Positions 16,273 to 25,390 of a stretch of DNA of 32,974 nt are shown in pieces. The notes under the pieces are model-generated. The model searched no databases, was not told the DNA's origin, and saw only the letters and a program-made list of their open reading frames with translations. Origin of the DNA: Candidatus Colinaster scatohippi (GTDB lineage Bacteria; Bacillota; Clostridia; Lachnospirales; Lachnospiraceae); the NCBI GenBank assembly GCA_018064805.1, contig JAGHUN010000078.1, positions 1 through 32,974 on the forward strand, read 5' to 3'. The stretch's first letter is position 1. Each line of letters starts with the position of its first letter. The position numbers and the translations under genes are program-made.

Positions 16273-17865
16273 ATGGCGAAATATACAGAAGAGATTAATA
16301 AGAGAAGAACATTTGCGATTATTTCACATCCGGATGCAGGTAAGACAACACTTACAGAGAAATTTTTGCTTTATGGTGGTGCGATTAATCTTGCAGGATC
16401 GGTAAAGGGTAAGGCAACAGCCAGACATGCTGTTTCGGACTGGATGGAGATTGAGAAGGAGAGAGGTATTTCCGTTACTTCTTCAGTACTTCAGTTTGAG
16501 TATGATGGAATGTGTATTAATATTCTTGATACTCCGGGACATCAGGATTTCTCGGAGGATACATATCGTACGCTTATGGCAGCAGACAGTGCCGTAATGG
16601 TCATTGATGCTTCCAAAGGTGTAGAGGCGCAGACAAGAAAACTATTTAAGGTTTGTGGTATGCGAGGTATTCCGATTTTTACATTTATTAATAAGATGGA
16701 CAGGGATGCAAATGATACCTTTGAACTATTAGATGAGATTGAGAAGGAACTTGGCATTGCGACATGTCCTGTCAATTGGCCTATCGGATGTGGTAAGGCT
16801 TTTAAGGGCGTATATGACAGGCAAAAAGATTGTATAATAACATATTCTGATACGGAAAAAGGTACAAAAGAAGGTGAGGCTACTGTTATTGACATGTCTG
16901 ATGAGGCAGGTGTTATAGCAGGTATTGGTCAGGATAAGTATGACATACTTAAGGATGAAATTGAACTTCTTGATGGCGCAAGTGCGGAATATGATCTGGC
17001 TGAGGTTCAGAGCGGTAAGCTTACGCCGGTATTTTTTGGTTCAGCATTAACTAATTTTGGTGTTGAAATATTCCTTAAGTATTTCCTCGAGATGACAACC
17101 ACACCACTTCCAAGAAAGTCAAAGGGTGAACTTATTGATCCTGTTGAGAATGAATTCAGCGCTTTTGTATTCAAGATTCAGGCTAATATGAATAAGGCGC
17201 ACAGAGATAGAATTGCCTTTATGCGTATATGTAGCGGTAAGTTTGATGCGGCAACTGAGGTTAAGCATGTGCAGGGCAATAAGGTCATGAGACTTTCACA
17301 GCCACAGCAGATAATGGCAGACTCACGTAAGATACTTGATGAAGCTTATGCCGGAGATATTATTGGTGTATTCGATCCGGGTATTTTTTCAATCGGTGAT
17401 ACTATATGTATGCCTAAGGCTGATATTCTGTATGAGGGTATTCCTACTTTTGCACCTGAGCATTTTGCACGTGTAAGACAGGTAGATACCATGAAGCGTA
17501 AGCAGTTTGTAAAGGGGATTACGCAGATTGCCCAGGAGGGTGCAATTCAGATATTCCAGGAGTATAATACGGGACTTGAAGAGATAATCGTCGGCGTTGT
17601 AGGTGTGTTACAGTTTGATGTCCTAAAATACAGACTCGAAAGCGAGTATAATGTGGAAATAAGACTTGAGCCACTTCCGTATGAGCATATCAGGTGGATT
17701 ACAAACAAGGATATTGATCTTGATAAGCTTACGGGAACAAGCGATATGAAGAAGATAAAGGATCTTAAGGATAATCCGCTTCTTCTGTTTGTTAATTCGT
17801 GGAGTGTGGGTATGACTCTTGACCGTAACCCGGGCCTTGAGTTATCAGAGTTCGGTACAGAATAG
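16273..17865 (+). CDS. prfC: Peptide chain release factor 3
   Basis: RF3 is the translational GTPase that recycles RF1/RF2 after peptide release. The 530-residue length is typical. G1 is SHPDAGKTT (18-26), followed by the switch region KGKATARHAVSDWMEIEKER, G3 DTPGHQDFSEDT and G4 NKMDRD. These features, notably SDWMEIEKERGISV, separate RF3 from EF-G and TetM-type proteins. AGGAG (16263-16267) precedes the ATG. The gene stands between two transcription units: a terminator lies before it and none is obvious after it. I did not find a convincing promoter in the 56 bases upstream. Confidence 0.97.
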   Translation: MAKYTEEINKRRTFAIISHPDAGKTTLTEKFLLYGGAINLAGSVKGKATARHAVSDWMEIEKERGISVTSSVLQFEYDGMCINILDTPGHQDFSEDTYRTLMAADSAVMVIDASKGVEAQTRKLFKVCGMRGIPIFTFINKMDRDANDTFELLDEIEKELGIATCPVNWPIGCGKAFKGVYDRQKDCIITYSDTEKGTKEGEATVIDMSDEAGVIAGIGQDKYDILKDEIELLDGASAEYDLAEVQSGKLTPVFFGSALTNFGVEIFLKYFLEMTTTPLPRKSKGELIDPVENEFSAFVFKIQANMNKAHRDRIAFMRICSGKFDAATEVKHVQGNKVMRLSQPQQIMADSRKILDEAYAGDIIGVFDPGIFSIGDTICMPKADILYEGIPTFAPEHFARVRQVDTMKRKQFVKGITQIAQEGAIQIFQEYNTGLEEIIVGVVGVLQFDVLKYRLESEYNVEIRLEPLPYEHIRWITNKDIDLDKLTGTSDMKKIKDLKDNPLLLFVNSWSVGMTLDRNPGLELSEFGTE

Positions 17866-17912
17866 TTACCGGTCCGGCTGGTTACTTCATTTATGAAGAG
17901 ACTGGAGGCATA

Positions 17913-19196
17913 ATGAAAAAACAATTGGGTATACTTGCAATATCAACAGCTATTTTGCTTGGACTTGTTGGTTATGCATATTATCAGAAGGAACTGAATA
18001 ATGATGTGGCATCAGTTGACAATCTGACCGTATATGAATATTCAATTACTGAGGAATCTGAGACAGTCATGTCAAGTGAATCGACTGCGGAAGAAGAGGA
18101 GACAGAGGAGAAAACTGTTGAAACTACCGAGTCTGAGATAACTGAGGAGACCGAGACTGAGATTGAGAATGTAATTAAGATTGATGGTGCAACTCACGAC
18201 AGCCTATCCTATGCTTATCAGAAAATCAACGAAGATGAACGGGCTGTATATGATGTTATTTATACAGCAATCGTCAGCTTTGAAGAGAATGTAACAGTGC
18301 CGACTCTTGAACCGGAGGTTATTGAAAAGGCCTTTAACTGTGTTATGATGGATCATCCTGAGATTTTCTATGTTAACGGATACAGATTCACTAAATATAC
18401 CAGAGGCGGTGAACTTAAGAGATTAGCTTTTAGTGCAAGCTACTGTTACAGCGAAAGTGAAGCGGAAAAACTGAAAAAGGATATAAATGCTGCTGTTGAT
18501 GCAATATTAGCCAATGTATATCCGGGAGCAACAGAGTATCAGAAGATTAAATATGCCTATGATATAATTGTTCTTGAAACAGAATATGATGTTAATTCGG
18601 CTGATAATCAGAATATAATTTCTGTGCTTATCAATAAAAAATCCGTATGTCAGGGTTATGCCAAGACATTGCAGCTACTGCTTAACAGAATGGGAATTCC
18701 ATGTACACTTGTTACCGGAACTGTAAGCAATGGTGAAAGCCATGCCTGGAATGCGATTATGGCAGATGGGCAGTGGTATTATGCGGATGTAACATGGGGA
18801 GATTCTTCGTATAAGTCTGCAGATGCCAATAAAGTTGATTATGCTCCGCCTGTAAATTATGACTATTTGCTGGTAACATCTCCTGAGATTAGTTCAACGC
18901 ATACAGCAGAGGATATTGTTGAACTTCCATATGCTCAGGCAATAGATGACAATTATTATGTGAAGGAAGGTCTGTATGTTACAACCTATAATCCTGAACA
19001 GATAAAGGCAATATTTGACTATGCAAGAGCACTTGGCCAGAAGTCGGTTTCTTTTAAGTGTTCAGACCCTCTTGTATATAATCAGGTAAGGGCAGAATTA
19101 ATAGATAATCAGAAGGTTTTCGATTATCTTGTAGTACGTCAGATAAGATATGTTGACGATGCCAATATGCGTAAGCTGATGTTTGCTTTACAGTGA
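17913..19196 (+). CDS. Secreted or anchored transglutaminase-like protein
   Basis: Protein of 427 residues with one N-terminal membrane/signal helix (about 5-23), an acidic low-complexity linker rich in Glu and Thr (about 45-86), and a transglutaminase-core fold. The Cys-His-Asp triad is visible: C246 (KSVCQGYAKTLQLLL), H277 (ESHAWNAI) and D292 (YYADVTWGDS). In bacterial relatives this fold is mostly a protease or peptidase, only sometimes a cross-linker; the substrate here is unknown. A good ribosome site (CTGGAGG) precedes the ATG. It lies 47 bases after prfC, and a hairpin follows. The extracellular site is inferred from the signal helix. Confidence 0.88.
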   Translation: MKKQLGILAISTAILLGLVGYAYYQKELNNDVASVDNLTVYEYSITEESETVMSSESTAEEEETEEKTVETTESEITEETETEIENVIKIDGATHDSLSYAYQKINEDERAVYDVIYTAIVSFEENVTVPTLEPEVIEKAFNCVMMDHPEIFYVNGYRFTKYTRGGELKRLAFSASYCYSESEAEKLKKDINAAVDAILANVYPGATEYQKIKYAYDIIVLETEYDVNSADNQNIISVLINKKSVCQGYAKTLQLLLNRMGIPCTLVTGTVSNGESHAWNAIMADGQWYYADVTWGDSSYKSADANKVDYAPPVNYDYLLVTSPEISSTHTAEDIVELPYAQAIDDNYYVKEGLYVTTYNPEQIKAIFDYARALGQKSVSFKCSDPLVYNQVRAELIDNQKVFDYLVVRQIRYVDDANMRKLMFALQ

Positions 19197-19212
19197 TAAT
19201 ATGATATAATAA

Positions 19213-19248
19213 AAGGCACTGGTGCACTTTAGTATGTACCGGTGCCTT
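19213..19248. terminator. Hairpin after the transglutaminase gene, likely terminator
   Basis: AAGGCACTGGT (19213-19223) pairs with ACCGGTGCCTT (19238-19248) with one G-U pair and a 14-base loop. The downstream side lacks a clear T-run (AGTGATTATTA), while the minus-strand side reads TTATTATATC, so the strength and direction are uncertain. Confidence 0.6.
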
Positions 19249-19303
19249 AGTGATTATTACAGTATGCAAAGTAGGTGTAGTAACAAGCATTATAACCTTT
19301 GCA

Positions 19304-19348
19304 TTGACTAATCAGAATGGGAGTTATTAGTGTGTTTCGATTCTGATT
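19304..19348 (+). promoter_or_regulatory. Candidate promoter/operator upstream of asp23
   Basis: TTGACT (19304-19309) resembles a -35 box and is followed at once by one arm of a perfect 9-bp inverted repeat: AATCAGAAT (19310-19318) and ATTCTGATT (19340-19348). A -10 in between is weak (TATTAG, 19325-19330, spacer only 15). The repeat could be a repressor site or a leader hairpin. This 172-base interval holds no gene. Confidence 0.4.
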
Positions 19349-19368
19349 TGGATTGTTTTGGAGGTAGT

Positions 19369-19743
19369 ATGGATAACAAGGTATATACAATAAACGGAGA
19401 AGAATCTATCGGTACAGTTCAGATAGCTGATGATGTGGTTGCAGTTATTGCAGGTCTTGCAGCTACGGAAGTAGAGGGTGTCTCATCGATGGCAGGTAAT
19501 ATCAGCAATGATATTATGAATAAGATGGGTTATAAGTCTCTTACTAAGGGCGTTAAGACTGATATTGTAGATGGTAAGGTTAAGATAGAGATGTCTCTTA
19601 CAATGAGCTATGGATATAATATTCCTGCAACATGTAGTAAGGTTCAGGAGAAGATTAAGACAACAATAGAGAATATGACAGGTCTTGAGGTAACTGATGT
19701 AAATATCAGAATCGCAGGCGTTGATATGCAGAAGGGACAGTAA
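19369..19743 (+). CDS. Asp23/Gls24 family envelope stress response protein
   Basis: Small cytoplasmic protein of the Asp23/Gls24 (DUF322) family; in Staphylococcus Asp23 sits at the membrane via AmaP and is linked to envelope stress. The 124-residue product shows the family pattern: GTVQIADDVVAVIAGLAATE, VEGVSSMAGN, a VKIEMSLTMSYGYNIP strand and the C-terminal VTDVNIRIAGVDM. ATG 19369 follows GGAGG (19360-19364); the frame is open to a GTG at 19330, but this lies inside the upstream inverted repeat and does not match the family. It heads the nusB cluster, its usual place in Clostridia. Confidence 0.95.
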   Translation: MDNKVYTINGEESIGTVQIADDVVAVIAGLAATEVEGVSSMAGNISNDIMNKMGYKSLTKGVKTDIVDGKVKIEMSLTMSYGYNIPATCSKVQEKIKTTIENMTGLEVTDVNIRIAGVDMQKGQ

Positions 19744-19747
19744 TCAA

Positions 19748-20146
19748 ATGACTAGAAGAGGTTTGAGAGAGCAGATTTTCAAGCTTTTGTTCAGAATCGA
19801 GTTTAATGATGCAGATGAGATGGATGAGCAGATGAGTCTTTTTTTTGAGACAAGTGATGAGGAGTTTACCGAAGAGGAAAGCGACTATGTTCAGAAGAAA
19901 TATGAGAGTATTGTAGCTCATCTGGATGATATTGATAAGTCAATTAACGAGAGAGCCAAGGGTTGGACAACTGACAGAATGAGTAAGGTTGATCTTACAA
20001 TTATTCGACTTGGTGTATATGAAATAGTATTTGATGATGATATTCCGGCAAGTGTAGCTGTAAATGAGGCCGTTGAGCTTGCTAAATTATTTGGTCAGGA
20101 TGAATCCTACAGTTTTGTTAACGGAGTGTTGGCAAAGTTTGTATAG
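19748..20146 (+). CDS. nusB: Transcription antitermination factor NusB
   Basis: All-helical RNA-binding protein that, with NusE (S10), binds boxA RNA and helps rRNA antitermination. The 132-residue product starts with MTRRGLREQIFKLLFRIEF and ends with the family signature ASVAVNEAVELAKLFG followed by SYSFVNGVLAKF. ATG 19748 is chosen since the RGLRE start is conserved and AAGGGA at 19732-19737 is its ribosome site. A TTG further upstream would lie inside asp23. It starts only 4 bases after the asp23 stop, so the two are one transcript. Confidence 0.97.
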   Translation: MTRRGLREQIFKLLFRIEFNDADEMDEQMSLFFETSDEEFTEEESDYVQKKYESIVAHLDDIDKSINERAKGWTTDRMSKVDLTIIRLGVYEIVFDDDIPASVAVNEAVELAKLFGQDESYSFVNGVLAKFV

Positions 20147-20166
20147 GCTCCGAAAAAGGAACAGGT

Positions 20167-21375
20167 ATGGCTGGTAGTGTGTATACTGTTGCACAGATAA
20201 ATTCATATATTAAAAATATGTTCACCCATGATTATTTATTAGCTGCTGTAGCTGTTAAGGGTGAAATCAGCAATTATAAATATCATTCATCGGGACATAT
20301 ATATTTCACTCTTAAAGATAAGCAAAGTGTGATTTCCTGCGTGATGTTTGCAGGTAACCGCAGAGGCTTATCTTTTTCACTACAGGAAGGAATGCAGGTT
20401 ATTGTATATGGCAGAGTGGATACTTATGAAAGAGATGGTAAGTATCAGCTTTATGCAGTAAGAATAGAGCAGGATGGCCTGGGCGAGCTTTATGAAAAAT
20501 ATCTCAAGCTGAAAGAGGAACTGGAAGAGAGAGGGCTTTTTGCACAGGAGTACAAGAAGCCGATACCAAAGGATTGCAGGGTACTTGGTGTGGTCACAGC
20601 ACCTAACGGAGCTGCAATAAGGGATATAATAAGCGTTGCTAAAGCTCGTGATCCATATGTTCAGATAATACTTTATCCGGCCAATGTACAGGGGGCTAAT
20701 GCGGCACCAAGCATTGTCAGAGGTATTCGGATGTTGGAAGAGTATGGCGTTGATACCATGATAGTAGGTCGTGGTGGAGGGTCTATTGAGGATCTGTGGG
20801 CCTTTAATGAGGAGATAGTAGCGCAGGCGATTTTTGATTGTGGTATTCCGATAATATCAGCGGTAGGTCATGAGACGGATTTTACGATAGCTGATTTTGT
20901 AGCAGATGTAAGAGTAGAGACTCCGACAGCAGCCGCAGCTCTCGCAACAAGAGATGTAGCAGGTATCGAGCAGGCGATTGGGGTATATAGACAGCAGCTT
21001 GTTAAGGAGATGAACCGGAAGACGGAAAAGTACAGACTTACTGTTGGAAGGTGTGCAGCAAGACTTACAGGATTAAGTCCAAAGAGTAAAATTGCCGATA
21101 GAAGATTTTTTACTATGCAGTCGGAGGATAGGCTTAAGGACGCTATGCAAAGGAAATTGGATGGCCGTCGTAACAGGTTAGCACTTGCTGCAGAAGCGCT
21201 TAATGGTGTGTCGCCATTACTTAAGCTGTCACAAGGCTATTCTTTTTCAGAGACAAAGGATGGCAGATGTATAAATGATGCTGCCATGGTTAAACCGGGA
21301 GAAGATATTACTGTTTATGTAAAAAATGGTCATATTGATGCAACCGTTAATTCTATAGAAGTAACGCGTAATTAG
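20167..21375 (+). CDS. xseA: Exodeoxyribonuclease VII large subunit
   Basis: Large, catalytic subunit of exonuclease VII, which degrades single-stranded DNA in both directions and forms a complex with several XseB copies. The 402-residue protein has an N-terminal OB fold (about 1-100, VYTVAQINSYIKNMF, GEISNYKYHSSGHIYFTLKD), the nuclease core with GRGGGSIEDLWAFN and GHETDFTIADFVAD, and a C-terminal coiled region where XseB binds. The ending with QGYSFSETKDG is typical of the C-terminal segment. It lies directly before xseB with a 12-base gap, as the subunits must be made together. Confidence 0.97.
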   Translation: MAGSVYTVAQINSYIKNMFTHDYLLAAVAVKGEISNYKYHSSGHIYFTLKDKQSVISCVMFAGNRRGLSFSLQEGMQVIVYGRVDTYERDGKYQLYAVRIEQDGLGELYEKYLKLKEELEERGLFAQEYKKPIPKDCRVLGVVTAPNGAAIRDIISVAKARDPYVQIILYPANVQGANAAPSIVRGIRMLEEYGVDTMIVGRGGGSIEDLWAFNEEIVAQAIFDCGIPIISAVGHETDFTIADFVADVRVETPTAAAALATRDVAGIEQAIGVYRQQLVKEMNRKTEKYRLTVGRCAARLTGLSPKSKIADRRFFTMQSEDRLKDAMQRKLDGRRNRLALAAEALNGVSPLLKLSQGYSFSETKDGRCINDAAMVKPGEDITVYVKNGHIDATVNSIEVTRN

Positions 21376-21387
21376 AGAGAGAATGCA

Positions 21388-21609
21388 ATGGATATAAATA
21401 AGGAACTTACACTTGAAGAAATGATGGATGAACTGGATAACTGTGTAAAGAAACTAGAAGAGGACAGCATATCGCTAGAGGAGTCATTTCAGATATATGA
21501 ACAGGGAATGAAATATGTAAAGGCCTGTAATGACAGGATAGATAAGGTTGAGAAGGATGTCCTTAAGCTTGAAGAGGATGGTAGTGCGACACTTTTTGAT
21601 CCGGTTTAA
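21388..21609 (+). CDS. xseB: Exodeoxyribonuclease VII small subunit
   Basis: Small helical subunit of exonuclease VII. The 73-residue product has the family pattern LTLEEMMDELDNCVKKLEED followed by SISLEESFQIYEQGMKY, two helices that form a hairpin on XseA. The length is normal (60-80). It is preceded by GAGAGAG as ribosome site and followed after 25 bases by ispA; xseB-ispA-dxs is a classic order in Firmicutes. Confidence 0.96.
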   Translation: MDINKELTLEEMMDELDNCVKKLEEDSISLEESFQIYEQGMKYVKACNDRIDKVEKDVLKLEEDGSATLFDPV

Positions 21610-21634
21610 CTGAGATTTAGATGGAGTAATTGCA

Positions 21635-22534
21635 ATGAATTTTGAAGCAGAAAAAAATGAGAAAATTAGACTCATAGAAGAAATAATAAGTAAATATCTT
21701 CCAAAGGAAGAGGGACCACAGAAGACTGTTATTGAAGCAATGAATTATAGTATTACAGTCGGTGGAAAAAGAGTTCGTCCAATGCTTATGCGAGAGACCT
21801 TTAAACTTTTTGAGGGTGATGAGATTGAAGTTATAGAGTATTTTATGACAGCTCTCGAGATGATTCATACATATTCATTGGTTCATGATGATTTGCCTTG
21901 TATGGATAATGATGAATACAGAAGGGGCTGCAAAACAACTCACGTTGTATATGGTGCCGGAATGGCAACGCTTGCAGGAGACGGATTGCTTAATTATGCA
22001 TGTGAGATAGCATGCAAGGCCTTTGAGGTGGGTAAGGATCCTGCCAGAGTGGGTAAAGCAGTAGGAGTACTTTTTAACAAGAGTGGTATATATGGTATGA
22101 TAGGTGGCCAGACTGCTGATATTGAATCAGAGGGTAAGGATGCATCTGAGGTTAATGAGGAGCTTCTTTTATTTATCCATGAGAAAAAGACTGCAGCTCT
22201 GATACAGGCGGCTATGATGATAGGTGGTATACTTGGTGGTGCTAATGATATTACTGTCAGAACATTAGAGAGGATAGCCTATAATGTTGGTGTAGCTTTT
22301 CAGATTCAGGATGACATTCTGGATGTCACAAGTACCTTTGAAGAGCTTGGTAAACCAATTGGAAGTGATGAGAAGAATAAGAAGGTTACCTATGTAACTC
22401 TTCACGGAATTGAAGAATCAACTGCTATGGTAGAGAAATTGTCTAAGGAAGCAATAACGCTTCTTCATACTCTTCCGGGGGATAATCCATTCCTTGAGGA
22501 ATTGTTACTTAGCATGATTACAAGAAAAAAATAG
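21635..22534 (+). CDS. ispA: Polyprenyl (farnesyl) diphosphate synthase
   Basis: Trans-prenyltransferase that condenses IPP with DMAPP and GPP to make farnesyl diphosphate, the precursor of undecaprenyl and other isoprenoids. The 299-residue product carries the first aspartate-rich motif in LVHDDLPCMDND (from D85; the insertion between the aspartates is the bacterial FPP-synthase type) and the second in FQIQDDILDVT. GGKRVRPML and GGQTADIESEG are further family motifs. Product chain length cannot be fixed from sequence alone. It stands before dxs, which makes the pathway's first intermediate. Confidence 0.94.
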   Translation: MNFEAEKNEKIRLIEEIISKYLPKEEGPQKTVIEAMNYSITVGGKRVRPMLMRETFKLFEGDEIEVIEYFMTALEMIHTYSLVHDDLPCMDNDEYRRGCKTTHVVYGAGMATLAGDGLLNYACEIACKAFEVGKDPARVGKAVGVLFNKSGIYGMIGGQTADIESEGKDASEVNEELLLFIHEKKTAALIQAAMMIGGILGGANDITVRTLERIAYNVGVAFQIQDDILDVTSTFEELGKPIGSDEKNKKVTYVTLHGIEESTAMVEKLSKEAITLLHTLPGDNPFLEELLLSMITRKK

Positions 22535-22573
22535 TAACAGCAGCCCTTAGGGATACTGTAAAGGGAGAGAGCA

Positions 22574-24430
22574 ATGTTGCTTGAACAAATAAAAGAACCA
22601 AATGATATAAAAAAAATAGATAAGAAGAAATATCCTGAGCTTGCGGAGGAAATTCGTGATTTTCTGATTAATAAAATCTCAGTTACCGGAGGCCATTTGG
22701 CATCAAACCTCGGAGTTGTGGAACTGACAATGGCATTACATCTGGTGCTCGATATGCCCAAGGATAAGATTGTATGGGATGTAGGTCATCAGTCATATAC
22801 CCACAAATTACTGACGGGAAGACGAGAGGGATTTGATAATCTGAGAAAATTTGGTGGTATGAGTGGCTTCCCAAAGCGAAATGAGAGTGAGTGTGATTCT
22901 TTTGATACAGGGCATAGTTCAACCTCAATTTCGGCAGCGCTTGGAATGGTTAACGCCAGAGCCATTAATGGAACCGATGAGACGGTAGTTGCTGTTATAG
23001 GTGATGGTTCGCTTACAGGCGGAATGGCTTATGAAGCACTTAATAACGCTTCAAGAATGAATTCCAATTTTATTATCGTTCTTAATGATAATAATATGTC
23101 CATATCAGAAAATGTCGGTGGTGTCAGTAAATATCTTAACAATATACGTACTGCCAAGAATTACATTAGCTTAAGGGATAAGGTCTACTACTCGATGCTT
23201 GATAAGCCTCATGGTAATGCAGTTATTGATGCTGTAAGAAGAACCAAAAATATGGTCAAGCAGATGATTATTCCGGGAATGTTCTTCGAGGATATGGGAA
23301 TAACATATTTAGGACCTGTTGATGGCCATGATGTTAATGCGCTTAAAAAGGTACTTAATGAGGCCAAAAGAGTAAATAAGGCCGTGCTTGTACATGTAAT
23401 TACAGAAAAGGGACATGGATATGAACCGGCAGTAAAGCACCCGGCCAGATTTCATGGTACAGAGCCTTTTGATATTGAGACAGGTATTCCGTCTAAAAAG
23501 AGGGAAAAAGCCAATTATACAGATGTCTTTTCAACTATTATGGTTAAGCTTGGGGCACGAAATGACAAGGTTGTGGCAATAACTGCGGCTATGCCGGATG
23601 GAACAGGACTGAAGAGATTTCATAATATATATCCGGATAGATTTTTTGATGTTGGAATAGCGGAACAGCATGCAGTTACATTTGCAGCCGGTTTAGCTAC
23701 CGGGGGACTGGTTCCGATTGTAGCCATATATTCTTCTTTCCTGCAGAGAGCATATGATCAGATTCTTCATGATGTATGTATGCAGAATCTTCCGGTTGTA
23801 TTTGCAATTGACAGGGCAGGTCTTGTTGGAAGTGATGGTGAAACTCATCAGGGAATATTTGATTTATCATATCTGTCAAGTATCCCGGGAATGACTGTTA
23901 TGGCACCTAAGAATAAATGGGAACTTTCCGATATGATGAAGTTTGCAGTTGGTTTTGGTGGCCCAATCGCAGTAAGATATCCCAGAGGTACTGCGTTTGA
24001 CGGACTAAAGGATTGCAGAGAACCTATAAAGTTAGGCCGCTCTGAAGTGATAAGTCGAGAGAAGGAAATAGCTGTACTTGCCGTTGGAAGTATGGTTGAG
24101 ACTGCTCTGAAGGTAAAAGATATACTCAAGCAGAAGGGATACAGTGTAACACTTGTTAATGCAAGATTTGTTAAGCCTATAGATACAGATATGATTGATG
24201 AACTGGTAGCAGACCATTCGCTTTTTGTAACTATGGAGGAGAATGTTGCAAGTGGCGGATATGGCGAAAAGGTATCCGAATATGTATATAGTAATTATAA
24301 AGATGCCAGAGTTGTTACGATAAGTATACCTGATGAATTTGTAGAGCATGGTAATGTAGATTTGCTTAAAAAACAGATTGGAATTGATGCGGAAACTGTG
24401 GCAGACAGAATTATGGCAGAACTTAATTAA
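22574..24430 (+). CDS. dxs: 1-deoxy-D-xylulose-5-phosphate synthase
   Basis: Thiamine-diphosphate enzyme that joins pyruvate and glyceraldehyde-3-phosphate in the first step of the MEP isoprenoid pathway. The 618-residue protein has DVGHQSYTHKLLTGR, the TPP/Mg site GDGSLTGGMAYEALNN with the paired asparagines further on (LNDNNMSI), the catalytic glutamate in AEQHAVTFAAGLA, the pyrimidine-domain motif DRAGLVGSDGETHQG, and the C-terminal transketolase domain. GGGAGAGA is the ribosome site. The length is canonical. It implies the organism uses the MEP rather than the mevalonate route, at least in part. Confidence 0.98.
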   Translation: MLLEQIKEPNDIKKIDKKKYPELAEEIRDFLINKISVTGGHLASNLGVVELTMALHLVLDMPKDKIVWDVGHQSYTHKLLTGRREGFDNLRKFGGMSGFPKRNESECDSFDTGHSSTSISAALGMVNARAINGTDETVVAVIGDGSLTGGMAYEALNNASRMNSNFIIVLNDNNMSISENVGGVSKYLNNIRTAKNYISLRDKVYYSMLDKPHGNAVIDAVRRTKNMVKQMIIPGMFFEDMGITYLGPVDGHDVNALKKVLNEAKRVNKAVLVHVITEKGHGYEPAVKHPARFHGTEPFDIETGIPSKKREKANYTDVFSTIMVKLGARNDKVVAITAAMPDGTGLKRFHNIYPDRFFDVGIAEQHAVTFAAGLATGGLVPIVAIYSSFLQRAYDQILHDVCMQNLPVVFAIDRAGLVGSDGETHQGIFDLSYLSSIPGMTVMAPKNKWELSDMMKFAVGFGGPIAVRYPRGTAFDGLKDCREPIKLGRSEVISREKEIAVLAVGSMVETALKVKDILKQKGYSVTLVNARFVKPIDTDMIDELVADHSLFVTMEENVASGGYGEKVSEYVYSNYKDARVVTISIPDEFVEHGNVDLLKKQIGIDAETVADRIMAELN

Positions 24431-24452
24431 AAGTGATATAGGTGTCACTTTT
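24429..24452 (+). other. Small hairpin between dxs and tlyA
   Basis: AAAAGTGA (24429-24436) pairs perfectly with TCACTTTT (24445-24452) around an 8-base loop, starting in the dxs stop codon. There is no T-run beyond the stem itself, so it may be a weak terminator or an mRNA stability element rather than a full stop. Confidence 0.4.
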
Positions 24453-24475
24453 GAAGTGGATAATAGGACCGGTAA

Positions 24476-25366
24476 ATGAAAGAAAGACTGGATATTTTAC
24501 TTGTTAATAAAGGGCTGGCAGAGTCCAGAGAAAAGGCTAAGGCTATAATAATGGCCGGAATAGTCTATGTAGATGGTCAAAAAGAGGATAAGGCGGGAAG
24601 TACCTTTGATTCGGAGACGGCCAGTATAGAAGTAAGGGGTGCAAGCCTTAAGTATGTCAGCCGTGGTGGACTCAAGCTTGAAAAGGCTATGCAATGTTTT
24701 GACTTTGAACTGGATGGAAAGATATGCATGGATATTGGTGCATCGACAGGAGGCTTTACAGACTGTATGCTTCAAAACGGTGCAAGTAAGGTTTATTCCG
24801 TAGATGTGGGCCATGGACAACTTGCATGGAAACTCCGCAATGATGAGAGAGTTGTATGCATGGAGAAGACTAACTTCAGATATCTTACAAGAGAAGATAT
24901 TGAAGATGATATTGAGTTTGCTTCATGTGACGTGTCTTTTATTTCACTTACCAAGATTTTGCTTCCGGCAAGAGCACTGCTTAATGATGATGGCATGATG
25001 GTATGTCTTATTAAGCCACAATTTGAAGCCGGGCGTGATAAGGTTGGAAAGAAGGGTGTTGTAAGAGAACCAAAGGTACATGAAGAGGTAATAACCAAGA
25101 TTTGTGTTTTTGCTGATTTAGCAGGCTTTGATATATTGGACCTTGAACATTCGCCAATTAAGGGACCTGAAGGGAATATCGAATATCTCATTCATCTGAA
25201 AAAGAATATAGGTATGAATGAAAAGGTTGATGGCCTGACAGAACGAGAAGCGGAGGATAAGCTTAAGGAAGTTCTTGAAAGCAATTCGCATCCTCTTGAT
25301 GAAGAGATGGAGACACTTATTAAAGGCTTGGTAATCAAGGCGCATGGTGCACTTGATAAGGAATGA
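24476..25366 (+). CDS. tlyA: TlyA family rRNA (cytidine-2'-O)-methyltransferase
   Basis: SAM-dependent methyltransferase; Mycobacterium TlyA methylates 16S C1409 and 23S C1920. Once called a haemolysin, but the methyltransferase role is better supported. The 296-residue protein has an N-terminal S4 RNA-binding domain (about 3-60, RLDILLVNKGLAESREKAK) and an FtsJ-like fold with motif I MDIGASTGGFTDCMLQNGA, followed by VDVGHGQLAWKLR. The tail of about 45 residues (GLTEREAEDKLKEVLES) extends past the core and is charged and helical. Between dxs and nadK is its standard place in Clostridia. Confidence 0.93.
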   Translation: MKERLDILLVNKGLAESREKAKAIIMAGIVYVDGQKEDKAGSTFDSETASIEVRGASLKYVSRGGLKLEKAMQCFDFELDGKICMDIGASTGGFTDCMLQNGASKVYSVDVGHGQLAWKLRNDERVVCMEKTNFRYLTREDIEDDIEFASCDVSFISLTKILLPARALLNDDGMMVCLIKPQFEAGRDKVGKKGVVREPKVHEEVITKICVFADLAGFDILDLEHSPIKGPEGNIEYLIHLKKNIGMNEKVDGLTEREAEDKLKEVLESNSHPLDEEMETLIKGLVIKAHGALDKE

Positions 25367-25390
25367 TGACTTTGTATTGGATAGGAAATA

